64,000 bases of DNA from Xylogone sp. PMI_703 (taxonomy: Eukaryota > Ascomycota > Leotiomycetes). The stretch lies in NCBI GenBank assembly GCA_021399445.1, contig JAJTUQ010000002.1, positions 7,564,001 to 7,628,000 on the forward strand, written 5' to 3'. The notes beneath the pieces were generated by a model. It was not told the DNA's origin and ran no database searches. It saw nothing but the letters and a program-made list of their open reading frames with translations. Shown here piece by piece: positions 1 to 11,012 of this stretch (within the stretch, counting starts at the first letter, position 1; every line of letters starts with the position of its first letter). A program made the position numbers and the translations under genes.

Positions 1-84
1 CAGCACTAAAGTTAAAAAGAGAGCAGTGTACCTCATTTAAACTAAAATCTATCCATAATAAGACCCGATTACTATTTCAAAGTA

Positions 85-387
85 TTATTCAGCTGCCAGA
101 TCAGGCATCATGAGCAGTTTTCGCCATACGGTATACCCAGGTATAATGATACGCTCAGAACCGACAATTTCAACGATATTTTCGAGATTACCATTACATC
201 CTTAGTAAGCACCACCGAAACTATCCCCTGCAGGGCCAGGAATCCAAACGACATAGGGGGGTTTATTACAGTATAGGGTATCGTTAGACTCAATATCGTT
301 GGGGGGTTCAACCAAATACCCAGAATGGAAGATACACTGCCCTTCTTCGCTTACTTTCATACAGGCCTTATTAATCCCCCGCGCCAC
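85..387 (-). pseudogene. Remnant of a small, possibly secreted protein gene with one in-frame stop
   Basis: On the minus strand one frame runs from about 387 to the TAA at 85-87, broken only by a TAA at 202-204. Both sides of the stop read like one protein: upstream is a Pro/Gly-rich, Cys-containing stretch (CNKPPYVVWIPGPAG), downstream is GCNGNLENIVEIVGSER ending LLMMPDLAAE. No ATG lies at the 5' end of the open frame (it opens with GTG), so the true 5' end is lost or lies in an unrecognised exon. The 5' end falls inside the inverted repeat at 351-553, so rearrangement may have removed it. I do not recognise the family. Calling it a relic is inference from the stop and missing start. Confidence 0.45.
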
Positions 388-553
388 ATCTGCGCACTAT
401 TACTTGAAGAGGAACTTATCCATACAATTCCATAGCGGAGCACAGACATCAAATGGGGGTTTAATCGGGCTTGTAGTAAAGTAAGTTCTTCTTCAAGTAA
501 TAATTAGTGCGCAGATGTGGCGCGGGGGTTTAATAAGGCCTGTATGAAAGTAA
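351..553. repeat. Inverted repeat with about 70 bp arms plus a third partial direct copy
   Basis: The arm 351-418 is the reverse complement of 482-553 apart from two substitutions and a 4 base insertion. The 63 base spacer itself holds a diverged direct copy: GGGGGTTTAAT followed by a related tail occurs at about 455-487 and again at 524-555. The left arm is also part of the decayed reading frame at 85-387. The pattern fits local duplication plus inversion rather than a classical transposon end. Confidence 0.75.
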
Positions 554-1212
554 ACGCCTGGTGCATTTAAGTGTATCCTAAATCAATTCTACACCAAATA
601 CTTAAATAAGACTCTATATATATTCTTGCCCATTCGACCTAATCGCCAACCGGCTAGCCTGCAAGTGAGAGTCTATAGAATTTTAGATTTGATTTGATTT
701 GATTATTAATATTATATAACAGTCTATTTTAAAATTCTGTCATTTCATACGGAGTACCATTACAAGTTGTTTAATAACTCAAAGAGTTATCACACTTGGA
801 CTCTCCTTACATGGGTATTTATCACGCACGGTAATGATTCCAGGTCATCCCATCCGTATGCATAAGCATTTAGAACGAAATATATCAGACGACAAATGCG
901 TAGACAGTAAGCCCGTTAGTTAGACCGACTGGTTATAATCTTTTTGCCAAAAAGTACAAGAGATCCCGAGGATTAAGTAAGATTCTTTCGTAACGGTAAT
1001 TAATTATTTTAGTCAAAATTAATTATCTATAGCGTGAAAACACTAAAGTCTCATCATATATTGACCCATGTTTACGTTAAGCAGTTTCATAAGCGTAGTA
1101 TGATATATTCGTGGGTCAGTCCTCATCTAGCTTCTGAGGGAATGCCTTTTTATGCATTTACTTTTAAGGTGCTATCAAAGGGCAAGCACATTGCTTCAAC
1201 CTCAAAAATACC
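554..1212. other. AT-rich intergenic DNA, no gene seen
   Basis: No supportable coding frame. A short GATTT microsatellite of four units lies at about 686-704. The last 150 bases presumably carry the promoter of the gene starting at 1213, but I see no convincing TATA or CCAAT element. Confidence 0.6.
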
Positions 1213-1953
1213 ATGTTGCTTCTTATTTTTACTTTACTACTCCGGCTAGCTGTTTCCCTGCCACTTTCAATATCTGACCAGCAAACAACTAACCTCACTA
1301 CTTGCCAAGCTAATTCATTACAGGGCTGTGTCGTTGGGTCTGAGACAGGCGGTTTCGAACTCTGCAACGTGGTCGACTCTGAATTGCTTTCGAGCCTCTT
1401 AATTAGTTATGGCGAAGTTCCAAATAAAGATTGTCTATTTTATCTCGGTCTAAATGGTGCGGAGGGACAAAAAGTAGCTTCAGGTTGGTACTGCTCCAAA
1501 GTACAAGGGGGACGAGGATCTGTTGTCTGGGGCACCAGCCTTCCAGCGGCCACGCTACAATCATATAAAATGTTGGCCAACCAATTCCCAGCGGATCTTG
1601 ACGATCCTGCAAATCCATCAGGGAAGAGGCCTATATTTCGTACCTGGACAGCATTGCATTCTCGAGCTTTAGGAGAGACATGCAATGGAGTTGCATATTT
1701 TATGACCCCATCGACGAGCAATCCCGGGAGTGATCCTCTGGATAATGTTTGGTGGCTCTATGAATTTCCAGCTCTAACCCGGAACCCAAATATCCTGTCC
1801 ATTATCAAAGTCGACCCTACACTAGTTGATGAAGATGGGTCATTCTCAGATGATGGTCATGTTATATGGCAACGAGGAGACCCTCCAACTGCCCAAGCCC
1901 CTGGCGGAGCAGGCTATACTATGACATGTGCGTATGAGCTCCCTTTATCATAA
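1213..1953 (+). CDS. Secreted protein of unknown function (246 aa)
   Basis: This is an uninterrupted 246-codon frame from an ATG to a TAA. The first 16 or so residues form a classic signal peptide (MLLLIFTLLLRLAVS, then LPLS), so secretion is expected. The mature part has several cysteines (around positions 30, 39, 51, 74, 94 and 157, and one near the C-terminus), a WWLYEFP motif and an acidic C-terminal third, and looks like an extracellular globular fold stabilised by disulphides. I recognise no catalytic motif or named family. It has no nearby partner gene and is flanked by rearranged DNA, which fits a lineage-specific secreted protein. The start is chosen because the signal peptide begins exactly there. 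Whether it is expressed cannot be told from sequence. Confidence 0.75.
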   Translation: MLLLIFTLLLRLAVSLPLSISDQQTTNLTTCQANSLQGCVVGSETGGFELCNVVDSELLSSLLISYGEVPNKDCLFYLGLNGAEGQKVASGWYCSKVQGGRGSVVWGTSLPAATLQSYKMLANQFPADLDDPANPSGKRPIFRTWTALHSRALGETCNGVAYFMTPSTSNPGSDPLDNVWWLYEFPALTRNPNILSIIKVDPTLVDEDGSFSDDGHVIWQRGDPPTAQAPGGAGYTMTCAYELPLS

Positions 1954-3995
1954 TAGTGTATACTAAATCTCAATAAACAGTCAATCCACCAGGCCCAACG
2001 CCATAGGTAGAGCGATCCGGTCTACTTGCTCCCTAACTCGATGCACGCCTCAGTTTTCGCTTTGATAGGTGGAACTAAGACACCAGCAGATTTTGGAGAT
2101 CAATTGAAAGCGCCAAACCTTTTTAGAAGGATCAACTCGGGTTCATTGGAGTAGTTTAGAGATAAAGAGTAATTATATTCTTTGTAGATAAATCATCTGA
2201 GCATCATTACCTAAAATCCGCTTCTGATAGAGCCTATTCCGTACATAGACCCTCTATTTCTAATGGTTAATATATGCGTGTAAGCTCTAGTCATACAATG
2301 ATTTTGAGATTACTTAAATCTAGACACGGCGGTGTCGAGGCTTAGCAAGTCTCAACAGAGTATTAGAAATTCATCTCAATAACCATGAGAGAAAATTGCG
2401 AAGCGTTGGCTAGTACTTACGGAATTTTGACTCTCCAGCTGCAGGAATAAGGCCTGAGCTAAAGGCACTCCACAAGTTGGCCTTAGGGGCACTCCGGGGC
2501 CTGCATCAGAGTTAAGTATTGACACCAAGCTAATGAACTGGGATGTATTTTTGCGAAATAAGCATAATTCGCATAATTTCAAAGTCTACTTAAGTAAAGT
2601 TCATTTCAATACTTCGTAAGTAGTCAGTGTTCGATAGGGGCAGGAGAGTGGTGGGCCGTACAAGCTTCTCACTTGCAGGGCTAATGCCAACAGCCGTAGG
2701 TCGTTGGCAGCCTGTAATTACTATAATTATGGCGTGATGCAATCTTATTATGAGCTATTACGCGTTCAATGTGGTTTATTACAGTATATTTCAGCTATCC
2801 GTTTACAGCATCTGGTGGTCCATATGTTAGGGTCGCTTCTGATACCGGCCCCGGAGTGCTCCCAAGGCCAACTCGTGGAGTGCCTTTAGCTCAGGCCGAA
2901 AATAGCTTCATTCTCGTCAGCTGGTGGCTGGTGCGTACGTAAATTATTGTATACCACGTCGTATCCTTCTCCGCTATGACGAGGCCGGTACTATCTCGGC
3001 CACTCTTACACAGTGGAAGAACTGTAAGTGATTCTTACCACATGTAATAATATGCCAGTATATAAGACAGGCCGACATTGACTGGTCCCTGAAGATGTGG
3101 GACATTGGAGCACACGCAGAAAGCTAATGGACCCAGTTGATGAGCTACTTTCTAACGCTATTCTCGGCCGGACTAGAAAAAATAACTTTGTTAACGATAC
3201 TCCTTAAGGAAGTTGTAATTTGTAAGTAGATATGTAAGTCTAGTTCCTATAAATAAGCAATAAAGCACTATACCACATCATTAATAAGAGAATACCACAA
3301 TCTTCATTACTCCAAACTTTACGAGTACATGGACACTAGATCCAGGGTGATTCCAAGCAAGGGCGCAGTTTTTTGAGGTGGTCCTAGTAGTAATTTTCTA
3401 TTCATTGGGTGATATTGAATAATCGGGTAAACGTTCGATGATCATTGGGTGATACTAAGTAATCAAGTTCAATCACCACTGTGTTCTGGCCGGATATCAC
3501 ACCAACCACAACCGTTAATTCGTGTAAAAATTAGCAATCCTCATCAAGACTTCCACAGCTTTAAGCTCATTGAAGTTAATACTTCACGGTTAGTTGCCGA
3601 TGTGTTCTAGATAATGATTATTGGTAATGATGACGACTATAATGATTATAATTTCTCTCCGAGGTATATAATAATCCGATTTGTTTGAAGGTATAAAAAC
3701 ATGTTGAGCTTAGAAGTACATATAAATATTATTTATCATGAAGTTAAAACTACAAAAAAGAAAAGAGTCTTATAACGGATAGTCTTGAATCTTATAATCT
3801 TATAATGTTCTATTTGTATACTCAAAAGGGTACTTAAATGATATAGAAATTCTTCATATGATACTCTCTCACGTTTTAAAGAATATCATTTTAACTTTTT
3901 CCTTATCTAAAATTTCTCTTCCCGCTAGGTAATAGTTTTCGTAGAGTGTATTATTAATTGCTGATATTATAAGGTTCAGGCTGTATATAAATGTT
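1954..3995. other. AT-rich gene-poor stretch holding a 447 bp inverted-repeat unit
   Basis: No gene is supportable in these 2 kb. The stretch contains the inverted-repeat unit described at 2451-2897 and a short repeated phrase CATTGGGTGATA at about 3403 and 3443. The final few hundred bases, very AT-rich, are the 3' flank of the minus-strand regulator that ends at 3996. Confidence 0.6.
2451..2897. repeat. Terminal-inverted-repeat unit, MITE-like, non-coding
   Basis: Bases 2451-2511 and 2838-2897 are about 60 bp imperfect inverted copies (roughly 90 percent identical by eye), each containing GCCTGAGCTAAAGGCACTCC on one or other strand. The interior of about 325 bp is AT-rich and carries no coding frame. 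Size and layout fit a miniature inverted-repeat element or the collapsed ends of a larger DNA transposon. I could not identify a clear target-site duplication, so mobility is inference. Confidence 0.55.
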
Positions 3996-6658
3996 TCATC
4001 CCATAACATTACCATCCATATCTAAAGAGCCATAGATCAATAGCGATAAGAGGGACGTCATTTTCCTAGATATACCCCAGTGACCGCCACGTCTCAGTAG
4101 ATCTACCAGGCAGCAGAGCGTGCTGGATTCGGCAGTAGCTGGGCGCGTGAACTTGAACCCATTAGCTTCGAAGAGTAGCTTTCTTCCCTCAATGCCAAGT
4201 TTTGTTAGCTCTGGGAACTCAACAGGAATACCAGTGGCCTCGTTGTCATGGCCTAATCGTGTATATGTGTACCATACCAACGAAGCGCGGAAGAGGAGTC
4301 GTGGTACATGTATCGCCGGCTCTGACCCGATAGACATGCCCTCTAGTCGTTTCAAGATAAGCGCAGCATGCAGCGCGCACCGGTGTCCGTTCCTTGATGA
4401 TGCCCACTCAGTAACATAGTCCTCCTCTTCTTTGGCTCGTTCATAACCTTCTCGACCAGCAACAATTTCCAAGCGGTTTATATCGCAGAAGAGGGAAATA
4501 AAAACCGAGTGCCAAAGGGGTTGAAGACAGAGGACATCTGACTTGATGCCACGTAAGTGACGTTCATATAGGTGTAGCAATGAGTCTTGAATTTCCATCG
4601 AGACTTTGTCTAAGGAGTTTGAGCATCGACTTTCTATGATAGTTGTTGCCAGACTCTCCAAAGTATCGTAAACAGCTAACCAGTTTATGATTGTGATTCC
4701 TCTCTCTGTTAACCTGTGCGGTTCTGAAGATTTAGTGCATCGAAGGTCCTCTATGGAAAGAGTCGACGATTGATAACCCTGCCCCTTGAGGGTAGATGCC
4801 CATTTATTAGCCGTCGACGCCGTCCAGAGCTCATCATTTGCAATCCTTGGGAGCTTTGATTGAGCATTTCGTAAGAATGGCTCGGTCATAAAGAGCTCTG
4901 CAAGCTCGCAGTCATGAATTCGAAGACCGACCGTGACTCTACAAAACAGTTAATCCGCCTATAATTGCCGCAACACTTCAAGACGTGGTAATTACCTTAG
5001 TTTTTCTTCTGCATGAACCCATTTCTTCCAAACTCGGTCTAAGTCTGCTTCAGACGAGCTGGTCATCTCAATTGGCGCAGAATTTTGTTCAAACATCTTT
5101 TGTCGTCGCGCCCACTATTTATCCATTAGTAACCACTCCTCTAAAGGATGAAATTCAATTACCGCAATGACTGTTCCATGAAAAGTCTGTACTATGGCCA
5201 GGTGTCGAGGGCTCTGTATTCATCTGTTAGGTCTTCTCCACAAATCACAAATACTGGCATTAGCTTACTCCTGATAACATTCCAAATGTTTGGCCTATCA
5301 ATGCTGCCTGTGTCATTGCAAGAGCTTCACCGCTTCCGCGTACCATATACGACTCCCACTAGCTTCATCAGAATTCCATACAAAAGAAATAGATTGTTGT
5401 CGTTACCGATGCAAGTATAGCTTTGTTGAGGGATTCAAAAATCCTCTTCCCTTGAGCCGTGGCATAAGGAGAACCCAAGAAAAGACTCCCCACAGAACAT
5501 ATAGATAATAGGAGTAACGATCTCCTTTCTGATGGTCGGAATGTCGGAGCATGGACGATAGGAAATATTGGGTTAAATCGTGTAAAATACATCTGAATGC
5601 AAAGGTTCTGTTTCTGTTACCAAAATGACACATCGCATAGGTTCCAGAGCGCTTACTAAGAAATCCGTAGAAGGCAAAGCCTCATGGAGAACCCGCTGCT
5701 GAAGTTGTTTAGAGAGAGATTCCCGATATTGTTCGTCTACCTGCGTCTTCTCAGGGATAATTTCCGGTGTGATATGGCCGCTTTGTTCTGGGACGAGGTA
5801 AGTAAACCATTGACAACGAACAACATCTTCAGGCCGTTCTTGACCGGTGTTTACAGGAAAATCTGCTTGAATAGTGTCGGTGCTAGGTAGGTTTAAGTCT
5901 GGTAAAGTGGTCGGAAAGTCATGCCAATCATATGTCGAGGGAATAGCAACAGAGTTGAGAGCAGTAAGGTCGAAATCGTCTCCAACAAGCCAGCCAGGAA
6001 TTTGCTGGTTCAGATTAATGTCCCATACGTCTTCGCCCGTAGGCGAACCTGAATGAAATGATCCAGTTGGCAGCATCGATGACTGCAGATTTCCATGAGA
6101 ACTATCAACAGAAACTACGGAGTCATACCAGCTACGGCGTCCTATACCTGGAAAGGTGCTGTTTGTCATAGGCGAAGTACTCGTCTGGATGGATGCAGGG
6201 GATCGAATTGATATGTCTCCGTAGGACGGTCGGTGTAATAGCTGCTGCCCCTGTTCTGAATCGCGCTGATCGGTGGGAACGGCTGGAGATGGGACATGCT
6301 GCATATCCAAAAGAGCAACAATTGCTTCAGAGGTATCTCCTACTGAGTCTGGTAATGTGGACCGTTTGTTATCATTAAGCTGATTCTGGTGAGACGTTGA
6401 TGAAAGGTTCTCTTTGCTGTCATTATGTGACCTTGCATGGCGCAAAAGTGTATCACTTAGAATTTCAGTTAGCTTTATACCGGTGCACCATTAACGACCA
6501 ACGAACTTGCGGGTGAACATCTTCCCACAGGTGATGCAGCCAAATGGCTTCTCTTTTGTGTGGGCTCTGATATGCCTTGATAGATGTTCCTCTTTCGAGA
6601 ATGTAAGTGAGCAGAATGGACATCTCCGTTCTTTCCGGACCCGCCGCGTATGGGCCAT
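3996..6658 (-). CDS. C2H2 zinc-finger transcription factor with fungal-specific regulatory domain (about 779 aa)
   Basis: Seven exons join in frame: 6658-6507, 6455-5657, 5592-5407, 5358-5269, 5213-5163, 5114-4996 and 4938-3996, all with GT-AG introns of 48-64 nt. Residues 13-33 form a C2H2 finger (C13, C16, H29, H33). The second (C41, C44, H57, H61) is completed across intron 1, which strongly supports that splice. A long low-complexity linker follows. From about residue 310 the fungal transcription factor middle-homology region (PF04082 type) begins with YFTRFNPIFPIVHAPTF and continues through GEALAMTQAALIGQTFGML. It should be a nuclear DNA-binding regulator; target unknown. The open frame extends upstream to 6853 but opens with TTG, so I place the start at the ATG just before the fingers. 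The 3' neighbour is non-coding DNA, so no target gene is suggested by context. Confidence 0.88.
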
Positions 6659-7294
6659 CGCCGCTACCGTTACCGTAGAGAGATAAGATTCCGTCTTCAC
6701 AGTTGCGACTCCTCTCGAGTGATCTGTCAATTGTAATTGTCGTGAACTGCGTAAATTAGCACAGAAGGGCGTCGCTACGCGGCGGAATGGTGTTGAAAAG
6801 GTCCGATGCGGGGCCCCGCGTTGTTGCAGAGGTATGGCTGCTGACTCAGCCAAACAACGGGGATTCGATGGCAGGATGTAAGGACGGACTAATTATACAG
6901 ACTCTTCTATTCTGCTTTTTGTGGTCAGCAAAGATGGAGTTACTTTAGAACCCCACATGGACAGAACCGTTTAACCATTTTCACCAAGCAGATATGATAG
7001 CGCTGCTAACTGACTTTTGTATCGGACAGAACCTAAGCTCGGGCTAATTGGCATTTGGGGCCACAGTATTCGCTATCTTGACATCCTTCCCTATCTATTG
7101 ATTACTACTTTTTGATTCAGATTTGGCAAAACGCCAGACAGTTTCCTATCCAGTTACATGTATAGATGATTATGATCAGAGTTGGCAGTGCTGAAAATGA
7201 AAATAATATTAATACATTAGTCACCAATGATGTCGTAACCCTGTGGATTAATGATGTTCTACAGTATAACAAACCGAACCAGATTTCGATTGAT
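6659..7294. promoter_or_regulatory. Likely 5' flank of the C2H2 regulator
   Basis: The open frame continues upstream of the ATG to 6853 without a stop, so part of this could be leader or an alternative N-terminus. Beyond that no gene is visible. The region separates the regulator from the relic ending at 7295. No specific binding site could be assigned. Confidence 0.4.
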
Positions 7295-7716
7295 TTACGG
7301 AGTATGGTACTTATCATTATACACGTCACCTGAAGCGGATTGTGGTAGGCGATTCGTATTGAAGTTGATACCAAGCCTAGTTAACAATAGTTTCAGTTCT
7401 AGGTATCTTTCTATTGCAAGTCCAATATAATTGAGGTACAGCTCACCGCCTACTGCTTGTATCTCTTTAGAAAAACGGTCTTCAAGCCATCGTAAATCTC
7501 CCGCATCCTGAAATTTGGTTCTAGTTACAGCGGCCCGAAGCTTGCCCCCAAAAAATAGACTAGATCAAGGAATATAGAAGTTCCATGTCCAAGGCTTTCA
7601 CCAATCACCAGCAATGTCAATGGTGCTTGATTGGATGTTGGGCATAGAGTAATGGGAACGCGACGTTGCCTTGGTTCCTTGATCTTCCAGCAGACAATCA
7701 CGCTAGCCGAGTCCAT
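7295..7716 (-). pseudogene. Frameshifted relic of a fungal protein gene, family not recognised
   Basis: Reading from the ATG at 7716, one frame gives residues including VIGESLGHGTSIFLDLVYFLG and then meets a stop at 7525. One frame over, coding-like sequence resumes at once from about 7545: GKLRAAVTRTKFQDAGDLRWL, then EIQAVGGELYLNYIGLAIERY, ending near SASGDVYNDKYHTP at the TAA 7295-7297. The switch occurs inside a short G run (GGGGGC), typical of an indel. Together the two parts make roughly 135 codons of one protein. Upstream sequence that should encode more N-terminus is lacking. I do not know the function. A sequencing or assembly error in the G run is an alternative to true decay. Confidence 0.5.
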
Positions 7717-7889
7717 CGTTTTACACGTGTAACTCGTTTGCTACGTGTACCTCAGCTAAATCCTCTACCAGCTGTAAACACTACAACTGATCAGCTTATC
7801 AATAGCAAACAACCCATCCCCGAATGGCATACTCCAACCGGAACACAAGCGACGCCATTCGTACGAAAAGGTAATCGCCACTATCCTTC

Positions 7890-8753
7890 ATGAACAAGAT
7901 TAACTCCCTAATCGGCAAATCCTCATCCTTCCAAATTCTCTCTGACCTACATTTGGAAGTCGGACAGCAGTATTCTTCGTTCAAAATACCAGCTTCAGCA
8001 CCGTATCTTATTCTCGCTGGCGACACTGGCCGTCTCATCGACTATGACCCTTACCTAGCGTTTCTTGCAACACAAACTGCGCAATTCGAAAAGGTGTTTC
8101 TGATTCTCGGCAATCATGAATTCTATAACCTCTCGTTCACTGCCGGCCTAGAACAAGCTCAAAAGCTTGAACAGGAGGAAGTTTTGAATGGAAGACTAGT
8201 ACTGCTTCATCGGAAGCGATTTAATATTCCAAACTCCAAGACAACAATTTTAGGATGCACTCTTTGGTCTGAAATTCCCGAGAATGCCAGAAAGGTGGTT
8301 CAGATGAAAGTTAAGGATTTTGAGAAGATTAATACTTGGACGGTTGATAATCACAACGAGGCCCACAAACTGGATCTTACGTGGCTAAATGAGCAGATTG
8401 CGGAAATCCAACAACGAAATAGATCCAGACCAAAAGGTGAACAGAAAAGAAACATATTGGTTGTAACCCACCATGCACCTTGCGTTGAAGGAACATCTAG
8501 TCCGGGTAACATGAGAAATCCATGGAGCTCCGCGTTTGCAACTGATCTGCTGAAGGATGGAGACTGGAAAGACGTCAAAGCATGGGTGTTCGGCCATACA
8601 CATTTCACGACGGAATTTGAGACGTATGGGATCAGAGTCTTTAGTAACCAGAGAGGATATGTGCTCCCGGGAATGGAAGAGCAAGGCGATCTAAGGAAAC
8701 ATGCGAAGAAGGATAAGAAAGTATTTAGTACAACAAATGTCATTTCTATCTAA
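7890..8753 (+). CDS. Calcineurin-like metallophosphoesterase (287 aa)
   Basis: This single-exon gene of 287 codons carries the full metallophosphoesterase signature (PF00149 family). SDLHLE supplies D19 and H21, GDTG supplies D45, GNHE supplies N75 and H76, and THHAP and FGHTH near residues 195 and 233 give the remaining metal-binding histidines. Family members are dinuclear-metal phosphohydrolases acting on phosphomonoesters, diesters or proteins, and the substrate here cannot be read from sequence. No signal peptide or membrane segment is visible, so it is probably cytosolic. The Lys-rich C-terminus (KHAKKDKK) is a family-independent tail. The ATG is the first in frame and lies about 15 residues before the first beta strand. 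It is transcribed away from the relic at 7295-7716. Confidence 0.9.
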   Translation: MNKINSLIGKSSSFQILSDLHLEVGQQYSSFKIPASAPYLILAGDTGRLIDYDPYLAFLATQTAQFEKVFLILGNHEFYNLSFTAGLEQAQKLEQEEVLNGRLVLLHRKRFNIPNSKTTILGCTLWSEIPENARKVVQMKVKDFEKINTWTVDNHNEAHKLDLTWLNEQIAEIQQRNRSRPKGEQKRNILVVTHHAPCVEGTSSPGNMRNPWSSAFATDLLKDGDWKDVKAWVFGHTHFTTEFETYGIRVFSNQRGYVLPGMEEQGDLRKHAKKDKKVFSTTNVISI

Positions 8754-9502
8754 AGTTAGCTCTATGTGTATAATATGTAGTTTCTTGATAAATTCAGACT
8801 TCAAATAATGGATCCTATTCCTTTTCCTCGAGTTGTGTTAAGCTAAGGATATAATTTGGATATTAATTTGGGTCATGCACAGTACCCTTCTGCTAATGCA
8901 TGGTACCCCCCCATAATCATTCAGACTATCTGATCCATTTATTTGTGCGCTTAATATAGCAAGCCTTTAATATTCTCCGTGCCAACGGTATTAACTACTT
9001 CATACCAGAGAAATATAAGGCTCATCACTCTTGACAGACCACATATCTAAGTATTTTAGGTGTTAACTCTGCTATGTACATCGATTATGTTAGAACGCAG
9101 ATATATAACAGTATAAGCAGCCAGGCAACTGGGGTCCTCCTTTTGTTCTAAGAGATTACTTATTGTAATGACAATTATCTCAGGTGTCGTAATAGTAGCT
9201 TCAAAAGAGCATATACTGTAATTAGGAATGACCCGCTCATCTCTATTGAAGAGATACCATCTCTCCCAGCGCTTAAACAACATTAGAACAGGATATCTCA
9301 GCACTGCATTAAGAACGACTATAACCAAAAGAAGTTGTTTCATTGACTTCAAGTATTATCATAAAAATTTCATATCAATCACGAAACTCATGTACATTAA
9401 TCGCTTTGAACTGCGAAAGCTGGATTCACTTCAGATAAGTATTGAAGCCCTTCTACTCGTCCTTAGGAATACAATTTATTATATCCCAATCCTAACCACA
9501 TA
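8754..9502. other. AT-rich intergenic DNA between convergent genes
   Basis: This is the shared 3' flank of the metallophosphoesterase and the minus-strand secreted protein. Two overlapping frames of about 98 codons on opposite strands (9056-9352 and 9228-9524) have no recognisable content. I see nothing else. Confidence 0.6.
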
Positions 9503-10123
9503 TTACGACGTGAGAGTAGTCTGAACGGTGACATCCTTGCAGTACTGGGACTCCTCGGCCGTGTCGCCAGTGTACGTGACATACTGAAGCCATGACCATG
9601 GGCCATACTGGGTGTCAAAGTCAGCGACGCACAGTCGCCAGCCGCTGTTGGTACCGGTGGGCTGGGAATGGACCAAGTCGTAGGCAGTGGCATTTCCTTC
9701 GACCGGAACCAGCTGCCAGCCGTCGTCTAAGAATGTGGCATCCGCCGTGACATTGCCCATGCCGGTTGTATAGAAAGTGGTGTTCTCGACTCCCGTCTCC
9801 ACGTTCGTGTAGAGGACGTATGTGTTGTTGTAGGGTTCACCATGAGGTCCAATGCCCTGGCTGTATAGGACGCCGTCGTCGAGGTTGCCGACCAGTGTGG
9901 GCGAGCTGGTATCGACGCCAACATAGAAGTCGAAGTACTCCGGAAGCCCGATCGAGGGGTTGTACTCGTTTAGCCGCACTGCGAGCTCGTAGGGCCCGCC
10001 GACTGTTGTCTGGTTGGTCAGGAGGACATTGAAGACGAGTCCATCTGCCGATGTGATCGGAGAGCTGGCACAGATGCCGGTAGTAGCTAGGGCCAGAGCA
10101 CTAACAACATATTTGGAGAACAT
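9503..10123 (-). CDS. Small secreted protein of unknown function (206 aa)
   Basis: Single exon on the minus strand. The longest frame opens at a TTG (10147). The first ATG in frame is at 10123 and gives a textbook signal peptide, MFSKYVVSALALATTGICAS, so I use it. The mature protein is rich in Thr, Gly, Tyr and aromatic residues with several N-glycosylation sequons (NQT, NNT, NTT, NVT, NAT). Two cysteines near the C-terminus (LCVAD and YCKD) could form a disulphide. This is the profile of an abundant fungal extracellular or wall-associated beta-rich protein. I do not recognise a catalytic motif. The gene lies head-to-head with the sedolisin peptidase, about 890 bp apart, so shared regulation is conceivable but not shown. 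Confidence 0.8.
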   Translation of the reverse strand: MFSKYVVSALALATTGICASSPITSADGLVFNVLLTNQTTVGGPYELAVRLNEYNPSIGLPEYFDFYVGVDTSSPTLVGNLDDGVLYSQGIGPHGEPYNNTYVLYTNVETGVENTTFYTTGMGNVTADATFLDDGWQLVPVEGNATAYDLVHSQPTGTNSGWRLCVADFDTQYGPWSWLQYVTYTGDTAEESQYCKDVTVQTTLTS

Positions 10124-11012
10124 GGCTACAGTAATGGGGCAAGACAAAGAAAGCCAAGAGCTGATGGCGGCGGAAGGAAGGCGCTGAGAAAAGCTTGAGG
10201 TGGAGGATGTGGCTTCGTGCTCTTCTAGTAATTATGCGTCTTTCTTAAAACCAGGCCGATATCAGGAGCTCCGTTGGGGCCGAATCTCTGATGTTTATAA
10301 CTTATAACTCCATGATGCCTTAATCGCAGGTAGCATTGGGAACCGCCGAATGCAGCCAAGAAGTCACACCTCGTATTCCACTTGCATCTGCAGCAACCTA
10401 CCCTATTCAAGAAGGACGGCAATGTAAGGGAAAGGACCGTTATTGGATGCATTAATTGCGTTGCTCCCAGATCGGCAAATAGCTGGCCGGACGTAGCCCA
10501 AAGCAGCATCCGTTGACGGAATCAGTAAACAAGCTTTTAGCGCAATTGCCAACACGAAATCTCTCCGCTGGAGCTACTTTCAGCATTCTAGCCCGCAGTT
10601 TATCGGCCGCTCCTACATTACCTTCCTACTTAGACCCCAGAGCTACCGGGATCACCCTGAGCTGATAGTATGATAGTTGCTCGATTCTGTCCATGTTGCA
10701 ATTACTGCTACGCATTTACAAACGCGGGGCTGCTTTGTTGTTACCCGGTCCCTCGCGGCCAGACCGGCCCTTGCGGATCAATTCACCTTATCTTCATCTC
10801 TGCTCTCTTACTACCTTCTGCATCTAGCTACCTTCTCTTTCAAGGCAGCAGCGAAATACGAGGTTATAATGTATTGCTAATTCTTGGGACTGATTGCGGG
10901 GCGATGTATTTGAGTCTTTCAGTCCTCGCATCCATCTACTGTTCCGGTGTTTCTCCATGTGCTGTCTCGCCTTTGTTTCTCCTCCCCTCCTCCCTCCCTT
11001 CTGAGCAGCGCG
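10124..11012. promoter_or_regulatory. Divergent intergenic region between secreted protein and sedolisin genes
   Basis: No gene is visible; the 130-codon frame at 10670-11062 overlaps the sedolisin start in another frame and looks spurious. A pyrimidine-rich tract (CTCCTCCCCTCCTCCCTCCC and flanks, about 10971-11000) sits directly before the sedolisin ATG, as is common at transcription starts of filamentous fungal genes. Confidence 0.5.

Noticed and set aside
6659..6853. 65-residue N-terminal extension of the C2H2 regulator
   Set aside because: The frame opens with TTG and contains no ATG before the one at 6658 next to the fingers. An upstream exon cannot be excluded.
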